Shown: positions 1 through 7,317 of the stretch, piece after piece | How the letters are laid out: each line of letters begins with the position of its first letter | Numbering within the stretch: the stretch's first letter is position 1 | Assembly: GCA_038320555.1 (NCBI GenBank) | Contig: JBBQEJ010000182.1 | Coordinates: 1 to 10,131 of the forward strand | DNA: 10,131 nucleotides | Reading direction: 5' to 3' | Source: JALZOC01 sp038320555 | Lineage (GTDB): Bacteria; Acidobacteriota; Vicinamibacteria; Vicinamibacterales; 2-12-FULL-66-21 | Translations under genes and position numbers: made by a program | Notes under the pieces: model-generated | The model's input: only the letters and a program-made list of their open reading frames with translations | Told to the model about the DNA's origin: nothing | The model's database searches: none

Positions 1-88
1 GTGGGTACTCGCGCCGGGCCCCGGCGGCAGCTAAAAGCCGCACCCTACTGCCCGCGCTTGGCGGCAACACAACCGAGCGCTGGAGTAG

Positions 89-473
89 CTGGATCGAGAC
101 GTGTACGCTCCATTATCCATCTGGATGCTCCCGAATTATACGGGCGCCACCACGGTCAACAGGTCATCCAACAAGGGGGGCGCGGTGCGCGTACTGGGTT
201 GCCAGATCGTTGGCGAGGAGCACATCCGCACGGCCATGTAAGTGGGGTCGCGCCGCCCGGTCATACGGCTCAGGTCAGAGCGTTTGCGAAGACATTACGT
301 ATGTGAACGCCGTGGACAGGGCCTGGCCGGGCACCTGGGTCAATCGTAGCGTTCCCGCCGCCGCACGTCGGTGCGTGTTTCCGGGCGAGGCACGGGAGAT
401 CGAATTTACAGACACTACGGAGTCTAGTCGCGGTTGGCTGGTGGTGTACATCGTCTTCCAGTATCGACCAGCT
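89..473 (+). other. Gene-less 5' stretch with weak coding-like remnants
   Basis: No complete gene is visible in the first 527 bases. Two plus-strand segments read like protein without a usable start. One runs in frame 2 from the stop at 86-88 to the TAA at 239-241 and contains LPNYTGATTVN and GAVRVLGCQIVGEEHIRTAM. The other is in frame 3 at about 294-473 and contains WPGTWVNRSVPAAARRC and GWLVVYIVFQYR. I recognise no family in either. They may be pieces of one decayed gene joined by a frameshift, or chance open frames in GC-rich DNA. This is offered only as a possibility. Confidence 0.2.
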
Positions 474-491
474 ACCTTGACGGGGACTTGC

Positions 492-516
492 GCGAGACGC
501 TCGCTTTTCGGCCGAA
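492..516. terminator. Two adjacent dyads behind the NTF2-like gene
   Basis: Immediately past the stop codon of the minus-strand gene ending at 528 lie two perfect inverted repeats. One is a hairpin with a 5-bp stem (GCGAG/CTCGC) and 3-nt loop at 492-504. The other is the 10-bp palindrome TTCGGCCGAA at 507-516. Their position suits a transcription end for the minus-strand gene, but no U-run follows in that direction. The only short T-run (TTTT, 505-508) follows the first hairpin on the plus strand. A terminator role is inferred from position and dyad symmetry. Confidence 0.3.
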
Positions 517-527
517 GTAGTCGCTGC

Positions 528-995
528 CTATTTGGCGGCTTGAGAGCAGTGGTTCGCCATCAGCTTCCAATCGCCGTTCTGCTGTTGGAGCACGTCGGTG
601 CACAGGACTGTTCTGGCGTAGTGCTGTCCACGGATCATCGCATCGTAGGTGGTGCTGTAGGTCGCAACGGCGAGGTCGCCGTGGACGCGCACTTTCAAGT
701 CGCTGAGATTCTGACTTTTCGTGCTGTTGTTCTTGGTGTCCTTCATGTCCGCCAGCATGGAGGGCTTAGTGTCCCACGTGCCGCGGCTCGTGCCGCCCGT
801 GTAGTCACTAGCCAGGAACTTCTCGTAGAACGAGGAGTCGTTTGCCAGCGCGGCTTTGATGGCATCGTTTTCGCTCTTGGTGACCGCCGCGACTGCATCC
901 GAATCTGTGGCCTTTTGTCCTTGACTGGAGACGAGCGCCGGCGCCGCAGCTGTGACAGTCAACGCGAGAGCGCACGCGACAAATGAGTTCGTCAT
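528..995 (-). CDS. Secreted NTF2/SnoaL-like (DUF4440-type) protein
   Basis: A 155-residue protein with an N-terminal signal peptide (about residues 1-24, a hydrophobic run of Ala, Leu, Val and Thr ending near SSQ), so it is probably periplasmic or secreted. The rest matches the NTF2-like fold as found in DUF4440/SnoaL-like proteins. There is an N-terminal helix with ENDAIKAAL (about 42-50), then FLASDYTG (60-67), then strands with LAVATYS (108-114) and a closing strand with GDWKLMANHCSQ (141-152). Such domains bind small ligands or act as simple enzymes; the substrate cannot be read here. The start at 995 is chosen because GGAAGG lies 8 nt upstream and the signal peptide begins there. The same frame stays open to 1076, but that extension would precede the signal sequence. 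It appears monocistronic. Confidence 0.8.
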   Translation of the reverse strand: MTNSFVACALALTVTAAAPALVSSQGQKATDSDAVAAVTKSENDAIKAALANDSSFYEKFLASDYTGGTSRGTWDTKPSMLADMKDTKNNSTKSQNLSDLKVRVHGDLAVATYSTTYDAMIRGQHYARTVLCTDVLQQQNGDWKLMANHCSQAAK

Positions 996-1909
996 TGAAG
1001 ATTCCTTCCAGACGCCGGAATTGGCGGTGAAATCGCACCCAGTCAGATCGTTAATCGCTCCTCTGGACAAGGGCATCGCGCCTTGTTCCGCGCCGGTACA
1101 ACGGATGCGTCAAGGCTTTGCCGCGACGTACTAACAGCCGGACTAGAATCTGCGTTCGGGTCGGATGAGGCGACTCTATCACAAACACCGGGGACGTCGG
1201 GCACGATCTCGGTTGTGGTGAGCACGCCCAGGGCCAGTCTCGCGACGGATCGCTACCGAACGTCAGGGGCACTCGTACCCGCTCGGACTCGGAATGGCGT
1301 CACGAATACGGTACGTCGCGAAACCTGCTACTCCACGGGGACCGTGATGTCCGGACGGTGGTGTCACACTGGGACTTAGTTCAAGAGTCCAGCGGCGCGA
1401 GTAGATTTGCGCCCGGCGCCGATAGCCACCTGGGCGACGAGCCAGAGGTAATCCACAATTCGGATACCGAGGGCTCCGCGCGAACCGGGCGACACGATAA
1501 AAATCGTGCTCAAGAACACTGTTCCGCGGCCGCCTGTCCCAATCAAAAAAAGGTGCGACGTGGAAGCCGATCGCGGGCGCGCATCGGTCTCAGAGCCAAC
1601 GGTGAGCGCAAGGCCGAGAAGGCCGTTTGGGTATGTTCGAATGCGCAGAGCCTGTAGCTGTACCGTGTGATGGACCGGCGTCGTCGCGGTGTTGGCGGCG
1701 ACGCAGTGAACGTCGCCCCGGTCTTGTTCTGGAAGATTGTCAACCGCTCGTCGGTGCCGAACGAGCGCCGGTCCGTCGAACCACTTGACAAGGCATGCAC
1801 CTGTGCGAAGTAGGAGCAAACGCCGCAGCCGCGGAGGTGTTGCAGGACACGCACGCCACTCAACCACCGCGTTACCGACCCCGCGCGCGCGAAACCCGGA
1901 CGCCGGCTC
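996..1909. other. Gene-less stretch, nothing recognised
   Basis: About 0.9 kb between the NTF2-like gene and the small gene at 1910. Several open frames of 60-177 codons exist on both strands, but they overlap one another, lack ribosome binding sites and show no family motif. One hairpin is visible at 1493-1508, with 6-bp arms CACGAT/ATCGTG around AAAA and no T-run after it. The minus-strand promoter of the gene starting at 995 must lie near 1000-1100, but I could not pick a convincing hexamer pair. Confidence 0.3.
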
Positions 1910-2098
1910 TTAGGCGACCTTCCTAAGGAACGCGCGCCACGTCCCGACAATCCACTGTCCCCTCGCGTCACGCCGTAGCTCATGATGTTTGCGGTCCGGA
2001 CTCGCGTACCGCACCTGGAGCCGCGACGCGTCGGCGAACAGCGCGCGCGTTCGGCTGAAACGGTCCGGCGCGCCATCGAAATACAAGGGTTTTCTCAT
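1910..2098 (-). CDS. Small hypothetical protein (62 aa)
   Basis: A 62-codon frame begins with ATG at 2098, preceded by AAAGGAG (2105-2111) at an ideal 6-nt spacing, and ends with TAA at 1910-1912. The product is basic and has no signal peptide or membrane segment. It starts MRKPLYFDGAPDRFSRTR and ends WRAFLRKVA. Third codon positions are mostly G or C, as expected for coding sequence in this genome. I do not recognise a family. The strong ribosome binding site makes it the best supported small gene in the window. It could instead be the 5' part of a truncated gene. Confidence 0.5.
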   Translation of the reverse strand: MRKPLYFDGAPDRFSRTRALFADASRLQVRYASPDRKHHELRRDARGQWIVGTWRAFLRKVA

Positions 2099-2116
2099 AC
2101 GGTTCTCCTTTGGCCC

Positions 2117-2532
2117 TCAGCGACCGCCGCGCCCTGCCTATCGTCAATCCCGCCCCGGCGCACAACCGCAACCTGCTCCGCCAACCACCAGATCGTTTTG
2201 CGCCGGCCGTCGGCGCTTCTCACTCCCGCGCCGTGGACCTGAACTGCTCTTCAGGGACTTTATGATGAATGACGTTCGTGACTAGCTTCAGGGAGTTGCA
2301 AAGGGCCCGCCACTTCGATCCGCCCACAAGCTGTTATGCGCGAAGTACTTACATTTCAGATCAGAATGACAAGAGGTATCGGAATAGAACATTCAAGTGA
2401 TGTTACCGACAGTTTGTTCGTACAACAGATGTATTTATACCTATTTAGCTGATATCTTGCTGTGAATCGTAATGGGACATAATTGGAAATCAAGGATTCC
2501 GACCAATCCCTCGGCCGAGACGCCGTACCTGA
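2117..2532. other. Intergenic stretch with an AT-rich island
   Basis: No gene is seen between the small minus-strand gene and the decayed propeller gene. From 2341 to 2460 the sequence is only about 36 percent G+C (43 of 120 bases counted), against roughly 60 percent or more around it, and the low GC continues to about 2490. The island holds promoter-like runs such as TTGTTC (2415-2420) and TATTTATACC (2432-2441), but no convincing -35/-10 pair at normal spacing. It could be the promoter region of the decayed gene downstream, or foreign DNA. Confidence 0.35.
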
Positions 2533-3326
2533 TGGTCGTATACCAGTAGCACCAAACGGACCGGCGCAATCGACCATACCGTCGCCGGGAAGACGCCCCT
2601 CTGGCATCATCCCGGCACTCTCACCGCCACCGATACCGACGGCGGAACAATCCTGCTGGCCGCGGTCACCACGAAAGAGATCGTTCGGATCGGCCCGCCG
2701 GGCTTGTGCTGGGCTCGTGGGGCAAGCAGGAGTGATGTGCCGAGACGGTTCCGCGCGATCGAGACACGCGACAGCATCTATGGTATTTCGTTGCGGCAGG
2801 TGTTCGGGTGGGGCCTTGCGTCCGCCAGGCGCTCGTTCTTTGATGGCAACGGAGGACATTCGCGTGGAGCTACGCCTGACGCCGGGCTCTTAACCTTTTC
2901 GCCCATAGGAGCCATGGACGTCGATGGCAGCGGCCGCTGGAACTGGGTGGTCGCGCTCCGCGACGGAACTATTCTCGGGTAACTCGCCGCTTGGCGAGCT
3001 ACGCGCCCGACTCATGGCGGGATCGCCCCTCAGAACTTTGCTGGCCGACCAGCAGCCCGATGGTCCTGACCTTCTCGTTACCGCCACGCACGCAGGGCTT
3101 ACGGGATGGCGCCCAGTTCCCGACCGGATGCTCATCTGGGCACAACGGCACTCTCGCGACAATTACTCAATGGTTTTTGGAGCCGCCAGGCTGCAAGCGC
3201 GAGCGAAGTGGGCCGACGCGCACGAATTGTGCAGAATCCCGATTGGGTAACAGCGGCAACTCATTGAAAGATTGGCTCGCCGCACTGGACGATTTCCGCA
3301 ACTGGCTCATCCGTGAGGCCGCGTGA
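2533..3326 (+). pseudogene. Decayed FG-GAP/VCBS-like propeller gene
   Basis: Three consecutive plus-strand frames each hold protein-like sequence with no usable start. Frame 1 (2533-2979) contains TLTATDTDGGTILLAAV at 2617-2667 and MDVDGSGRWNWVVALRDGT at 2914-2970. Frame 2 (to 3250) contains ADQQPDGPDLLVTATHAGL at 3044-3100. Frame 3 ends with LKDWLAALDDFRNWLI before the TGA at 3324-3326. The repeated pattern of an acidic D-x-DG-like loop followed by a hydrophobic strand is typical of FG-GAP/VCBS beta-propeller blades, known in secreted or surface proteins. Reading it as one gene needs two frameshifts, near 2980 and near 3250. The family call is moderate and the decay is inferred. Confidence 0.4.
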
Positions 3327-3560
3327 TGCAGCGGTTTGAAACGCGATCCGCCTCTCCGACATATTTAAAAGTCCGGTCCTCCTGCGGCTCGCTCAGGATT
3401 TGCACCCTGCCTTCCCGGCACCAATCTCCTGGAGTATCGGCCTCGGTCAATACATAGTCGCTTGATAGCCGACAGCAATCTCCAGCCGCCATTCTTGATA
3501 CGAGGCAGATGCTCCCGCCTCGAAGAACGCCCGGCTGGCGGCGTAGATCCGACGCTTTCC

Positions 3561-3999
3561 GACGTCAGCTACCGCCCCCATGGTCGGCGCGCCATAGCGC
3601 CCGCGAATGCCCGAAACGATCCGTCCAGCGGCTAAGGCGGGTTGTCGATCAATCGCCGGAAGCCGTGGCGCGGCCGGCAGCGCGATGTCACGCGATCCGG
3701 GGGACACTGCGCGCCGTTGCGACTCTCCCGGACAGGTCCGGTCGTAGCAAACGTCACAGCTCGCGATCAGTACGTTCGTGACCAAGCGTCGGCGACCAGG
3801 GCCAGCGATACTTCGTCGATCCCGGCCGACAGATCGATGCCGAATGTTTCGCGACGCCAGAACGCGAGGCTATTGCGGATGGCCGCCGCCGCAACGGGCA
3901 CGTAAACTGGAATGCACGACTGTCGTGACGCACATCCCAGCTCGTTACGCCGATGTCGCGGCCAACGGCCTGTGGACCGCGCCTGGAGGAAAGGGACAA
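3561..3999 (-). pseudogene. Decayed DJ-1/PfpI-family protein, C-terminal part
   Basis: On the minus strand one protein can be followed through three frames. First comes VGRDIGVTSWDVRHDSRAFQF (3966-3904 region). A shift near 3890-3900 leads to NSLAFWRRETFGI and IDEVSLALVADAWSRTY. A TGA at 3767-3769 follows, after which the same frame resumes with SRAVTFATTGPVR. A second shift near 3680-3700 leads to RLPAIDRQPALA and RGRYGAPTMGAVADV, ending near 3561. From memory, this order of motifs matches the C-terminal region of membrane-associated DJ-1/PfpI-type proteins of Acidobacteriota; this was not confirmed by search. The N-terminal half is absent, because the cupin gene ends at 4040. The TGA could derive from CGA by a single C-to-T change. 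It appears non-functional. Confidence 0.5.
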
Positions 4000-4039
4000 A
4001 CGGGCAGGCAGACGAAGGCCCCGCCGCGCCCGTACCGAC

Positions 4040-4537
4040 TTAGCAGCCTCCAGGCGCTCCGGGGATCAGCAACGGCCCTTCAGCGGGTGCATCGAAGAAT
4101 GTGGCCACGAACACTGTGGGCGCGTTCGTAGGGTTGAACGCCGTGTGCACATGACCCTGACCAGGATCGACGAACGCCTGCCCCGCTGCGTAGGTTCGCT
4201 GGACGCAGTCCTCCGCTCCGACGTAGGTCAGCGCTCCCGAAACCAAGTTGACGACTACCGGGCCGGCATGGCTGTGCCATGGGAACTGCGCTCCTGGCTG
4301 CACGGTGTATCGGACGACGACCGTCCGCGACGGGTCCTTCACGTCGACGACGTCGTTCGCGTCGCCGTCCAGCTTGATCTTGAACTTCAAGCTAATATCG
4401 TTGACGAAGACGGAGCGCGGTGTTAACGGCTCGGCCACGATCGGTGGTGGCGGCGCCTGCGCCTCAGCCGGCAGCACGTATGCGCCGCCAGCCATCGCGC
4501 CAGCAAGCACGGCGATGACGAATGTCGTTTCGCTCAT
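4040..4537 (-). CDS. Secreted cupin-domain protein
   Basis: A 165-residue protein with a signal peptide (about 1-28, ending near AEAQA) and a Pro-rich linker, so it is exported. The rest is a single cupin beta-barrel. Motif 1 is PWHSHAGPVVV (86-96), with metal-ligand candidates H88 and H90. The Glu usual in motif 1 is replaced by Val (V94/V95). Motif 2 is DPGQGHVHTAFN (124-135), with H131 as the third ligand candidate and the conserved Asn at 135. Secreted single-domain cupins of this kind are common in soil bacteria, and their substrates are mostly unknown. The start at 4537 is set by GAGGGG 7 nt upstream and by the signal peptide; an in-frame extension to 4603 lacks both. A sequence shared with another upstream region lies about 115 bp before the start. 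Confidence 0.85.
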   Translation of the reverse strand: MSETTFVIAVLAGAMAGGAYVLPAEAQAPPPPIVAEPLTPRSVFVNDISLKFKIKLDGDANDVVDVKDPSRTVVVRYTVQPGAQFPWHSHAGPVVVNLVSGALTYVGAEDCVQRTYAAGQAFVDPGQGHVHTAFNPTNAPTVFVATFFDAPAEGPLLIPGAPGGC

Positions 4538-4652
4538 TCTGTTTCCCCTCTGTGTGATGCGGTTTGTGCGGACGTAGCGGCCGACATGGATAATCCCTAA
4601 CACCCCGATGGAATTGGACCCTCAGGAAGACCGCGTGACCGCGCCTGTCGTA

Positions 4653-4683
4653 TGTAACGGAATTGGAGGGGACTTTTGGCGAG
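4653..4683 (-). promoter_or_regulatory. Repeated upstream motif, copy 1
   Basis: Read on the minus strand, this is CTCGCCAAAA, then GTCCC, then CGTTACA. It lies about 115 bp upstream of the cupin start. CTCGCC and CGTTACA are separated by 18 nt, which would suit a -35/-10 pair or a protein-binding site. The match to the second copy at 5213-5244 is seen directly; the promoter or operator role is inferred. Confidence 0.4.
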
Positions 4684-4784
4684 GGGCGCGTCGAGCTGAC
4701 AAGATCTCTCGCCGTCACGCCTGTTAGAGTCCCAGCACGTGGTGGAAATTCGAGGAGCCGACTGCCGCTAGACAGATGAAGCGG

Positions 4785-5135
4785 CTATCGCACATCTTTC
4801 CGTGAGTTCTCTCTGCCAGGAGGAGACGACACGGAGGTGTTGCGACGATGGCCAAGCCCAGAATGGATCTGTCTGCCGACCAGGACGGAGTTCGCTGCCA
4901 TCTCGCGCGGCGCCTGGTGTCGCGAGGCGAGCACGTCCTCGCGGTTTGCGTTGAGAAAATCAATTCCGGCCTTGGAAGCATGTTGTGCACGAGCCGTCCA
5001 AGCGTCCAAGGCCTCATGCTTGAACGTCCCGTGCACGGCGTGGCTGTCGGGCTCCAGCCCTGAGATCGACACCGCAAGCGATGGTGCCCAGCACGATCGC
5101 AGGCACCGGCAGGTCAGGGCGACACGGAAAACCAT
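4785..5135 (-). CDS. Hypothetical small protein (116 aa)
   Basis: An open frame of 116 codons starts at ATG 5135, with GGGAG 6 nt upstream. Its first 25 residues are moderately hydrophobic and Cys-rich and could form a signal or lipoprotein-like leader. The middle part is helix-like and protein-like (HEALDAWTARAQHASKAG, then DFLNANREDVLA), with a coding-like third-position bias. The last 30 residues look less like protein. I recognise no family. In a neighbouring frame LPVPAIVLGTIACGV reads like a lipoprotein leader, so a frameshift near 5105 and partial decay are possible. A repeated upstream motif lies 78 bp before the start, as for the cupin gene, which supports the idea that this is or was a gene. 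Confidence 0.38.
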   Translation of the reverse strand: MVFRVALTCRCLRSCWAPSLAVSISGLEPDSHAVHGTFKHEALDAWTARAQHASKAGIDFLNANREDVLASRHQAPREMAANSVLVGRQIHSGLGHRRNTSVSSPPGRENSRKDVR

Positions 5136-5212
5136 CGCTTGCTCCCTTGCACGCGTGGATACGCTGTCTATCTGAGTTGCAGGTCGTTGGCCGCGTAATG
5201 CGGCTTATCTTC

Positions 5213-5244
5213 TGTAACGAAATTTGCGGGACGTTTTTGGCGAG
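5213..5244 (-). promoter_or_regulatory. Repeated upstream motif, copy 2
   Basis: The minus strand reads CTCGCCAAAAA, CGTCCC, AAATTT, CGTTACAGA. It shares CTCGCCAAAA, GTCCC, AATT and CGTTACA, in the same order, with the copy at 4653-4683. CTCGCC to CGTTACA is 19 nt here and 18 nt in the other copy. It lies 78 bp upstream of the start at 5135. It is probably a promoter or operator for that gene. Confidence 0.4.
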
Positions 5245-5385
5245 TGGTCTGATGAGATCCGCTCGACAGCGTCCCCATCTGGCCAGCGGCACGGGCGGTG
5301 TCGTTTGCCCGGCTTGAGCAGGGTCGCGTCCTCACAGCGCAACACTCCTTCGGATCTCAGAGCCCAATATCGCGACATCGACGCA

Positions 5386-7308
5386 TTACTGGCCAACAGA
5401 ACGCTGCAGCGTGGAGTGCCAGTTCAAGATGACCGATACCTCCGTCTGACGATCCGAGGTCGTTGTGTCCGCCTCCTCTGTTACTAGGAACCGTCCGCCT
5501 GGCCCGACGTCGTAGAGGCGCCCTGACACATTCGATCCGGGCTTGCGCCAGTCGAACAGCTTTCTTGAAGATCCGAGCTCGAAGGTCGGCGAGAGCCTGA
5601 TCGAGGCGGCCATCATCGCGCCGTCCGCGTGGACGTAGTACAGTTCGTTGCTTCCCTTCGGACCCCATCGCGGATAACGTCCTCCGCCAACAGAGATCAT
5701 GTCACGACGATCGTCGACGTTGGGGAACGAGCGCACGATCACCTCGAACTGTTTGCCGGATTCGTCGGATTCGTAGGCCATCCAGCGCCCGTCGGGCGAG
5801 ACGTCCGCGAGCCATTCGACGAAACGGCTTTGAAGAAGCGTTTGCAGTTGAGCAGGCCGCGTGAAGTCGAGCAGGAACAGATCGCGATATCTGTCGAGAA
5901 CGATCAGATGTCTGCCATCGGGCGTTGCGGCGATCGGCACCTGGAACTCAGGCGCGGCGAATTCCACTCTGGCGGGCGATGCGCCATCGGCCGCCTGCGA
6001 ATAGACATCGAAGTTGCCGAGGCGTCTCGACGCGAAGAAGACGCGCGTCCCGTCGGCGCTCCAGACAGGGAGCATATCTTCGGTCGGACCGTCCGTGAGC
6101 TGCGTCTGGCTCATACGCTTCAGGTCCACAATCCAGATGTCGCGGTTGCCGCGCGTCGTCCGCTCGACGGCGATGCGCGAACCGTCCGGCGACACCATCG
6201 CGTAGCCGTACTTCTGCGGCTCGAGCGGCAGCTGTTCACGATGGCCGTCCGGTGTGAGCCACACAAGCGCGCGAAGCCCCGTGCGCGGAAGCGGGGCGAA
6301 GATCAGCGTGCCGGTGTCGGAAACGGCGAAGTTGGCGGCGCCGTTGTCCGGCGCCACCCCAATGGCCACGTCGGGAAACGAGATGGGTTTGCTCGTGACG
6401 CGTCCACTCGAAGCGTCGAATGCCACGGCATGGAGCCCGGAGTCGGCGGCGTACAGAAGCTGTCCGCCCGCCAGATAGCGCGCCGAACTGCCGGTCAAGA
6501 CCACCTTCCGTTCGAGCGTGGTCAGATCGAGCATGACAGTCTGCGGCGCTTGCGTCGGCTCTTGCGAGACGAGCGTGAACACGATCGAGTCACCGCCCGG
6601 CAAGAACTGCGGAAACGCGTAAAGGTCCTCCTTGCGCGCGCGATCGGGCCTGGCGACGAGCTTTCGTTCGCCGCCATCGGCGGGGATCTCGTAGAGACCC
6701 TCCGAGGTGGCATAGACAATTGTCCCGTCCGCGCGCCATGCGCCGCCGGCCGGTCGATCAGTGACCCCGGTGACCAACGCAGGGCTTCCGCCCTGGGAGG
6801 GCACTTTGACCAACGTGGTTTCCGTGAACAGCCCGATCCATTCACCGTCGGGTGAGAAGAACGGATGGCTCGCGGGGCCGGTTTCGACCGAAATGCCGTC
6901 CTGCTGATCGAACCGACGAATCCACAGCCGTCTGACTCCGGCGAGCGCGATCGTCGAACCATCTGCCGAGATCGCCAGGTATCGTTGGCCGAACGGAAAC
7001 GTCGCGGCACGCTCGAGGAAGGGGACCACTACATGAATCGGTGCCGACGGCTTCTGGTTGCCCGATCCAGTGCGGGTGAGCCACAGCACCGCGCCGGCGA
7101 GGACGCCAGCCGCGACGCCGGCGGCGATCCACGCGGAGCGGCGACGAATTCTTGCTGGGCGTGGAGCCGGGACGCCGCGGTCGGGGCTGGCGAGCGCATC
7201 CTCGAGGAGGATGCGGACATCGCCCATATCCTGCATCCGCCGCGAGAGATTCTTCTCGAGGCACCGCTCGACGACCCGCCGCGCCAGCGGCGGCGTACCC
7301 AGGGGCAA
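5386..7308 (-). CDS. Kinase C-tail, membrane anchor and PD40 propeller
   Basis: This is the distal part of the receptor-type kinase gene that starts at 8250, in the same frame but behind a TAG at 7315-7317. It opens with the last kinase subdomain (RRVVERCLEKNLSRRMQDMG, residues 10-29), the usual end of the catalytic lobe. A basic stretch and one transmembrane helix follow (about 58-79, WIAAGVAAGVLAGAVLWL). Next come about eight TolB/PD40-like blades, each with a core such as FSPDGEWIG, VSPDGSRIAVE, WSADGTRVFF, ATPDGRHLIV or VSPDGRWMAYE. The end, VILNWHSTLQR, is typical of acidobacterial propeller kinases as I recall them. The propeller should lie outside the cytoplasmic membrane as a sensor. 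The TTG at 7308 is only a nominal start: no ribosome binding site precedes it, so separate translation is doubtful. Confidence 0.85.
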   Translation of the reverse strand: MPLGTPPLARRVVERCLEKNLSRRMQDMGDVRILLEDALASPDRGVPAPRPARIRRRSAWIAAGVAAGVLAGAVLWLTRTGSGNQKPSAPIHVVVPFLERAATFPFGQRYLAISADGSTIALAGVRRLWIRRFDQQDGISVETGPASHPFFSPDGEWIGLFTETTLVKVPSQGGSPALVTGVTDRPAGGAWRADGTIVYATSEGLYEIPADGGERKLVARPDRARKEDLYAFPQFLPGGDSIVFTLVSQEPTQAPQTVMLDLTTLERKVVLTGSSARYLAGGQLLYAADSGLHAVAFDASSGRVTSKPISFPDVAIGVAPDNGAANFAVSDTGTLIFAPLPRTGLRALVWLTPDGHREQLPLEPQKYGYAMVSPDGSRIAVERTTRGNRDIWIVDLKRMSQTQLTDGPTEDMLPVWSADGTRVFFASRRLGNFDVYSQAADGASPARVEFAAPEFQVPIAATPDGRHLIVLDRYRDLFLLDFTRPAQLQTLLQSRFVEWLADVSPDGRWMAYESDESGKQFEVIVRSFPNVDDRRDMISVGGGRYPRWGPKGSNELYYVHADGAMMAASIRLSPTFELGSSRKLFDWRKPGSNVSGRLYDVGPGGRFLVTEEADTTTSDRQTEVSVILNWHSTLQRSVGQ

Positions 7309-7314
7309 CGCCGA

Positions 7315-7317
7315 CTA
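7315..7317 (-). other. In-frame amber (TAG) interrupting the kinase gene
   Basis: On the minus strand the reading is GAA TTG CAA CCG GAT TAG TCG GCG TTG. Both sides are in one frame (8250 and 7308 differ by 942, a multiple of three) and both continue the same kinase domain. From recalled relatives, this junction normally reads E-P-D-W-S-A-L-P, so TAG stands where TGG (Trp) is expected. One G-to-A change on the coding strand (base 7316) explains it. No frameshift is present. Confidence 0.85.

Noticed and set aside
1376..2076. Two long overlapping minus-strand open frames (163 and 177 codons)
   Set aside because: They overlap each other and the better supported small gene at 1910-2098, lack ribosome binding sites, and show no recognisable domain.
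2326..2345. GTTATGC-like core that might be an integron attC end
   Set aside because: It does not fit the GTTRRRY consensus, and no matching inverted partner or folded attC structure is found within 150 bp; no integrase or cassette array is present.
5629..6855. A 408-codon open frame on the plus strand
   Set aside because: It lies entirely antisense to the propeller part of the kinase gene. Its composition (rich in Arg, His, Val, Asp) is the typical mirror of GC-rich PD40 coding sequence, and no family motif is seen.
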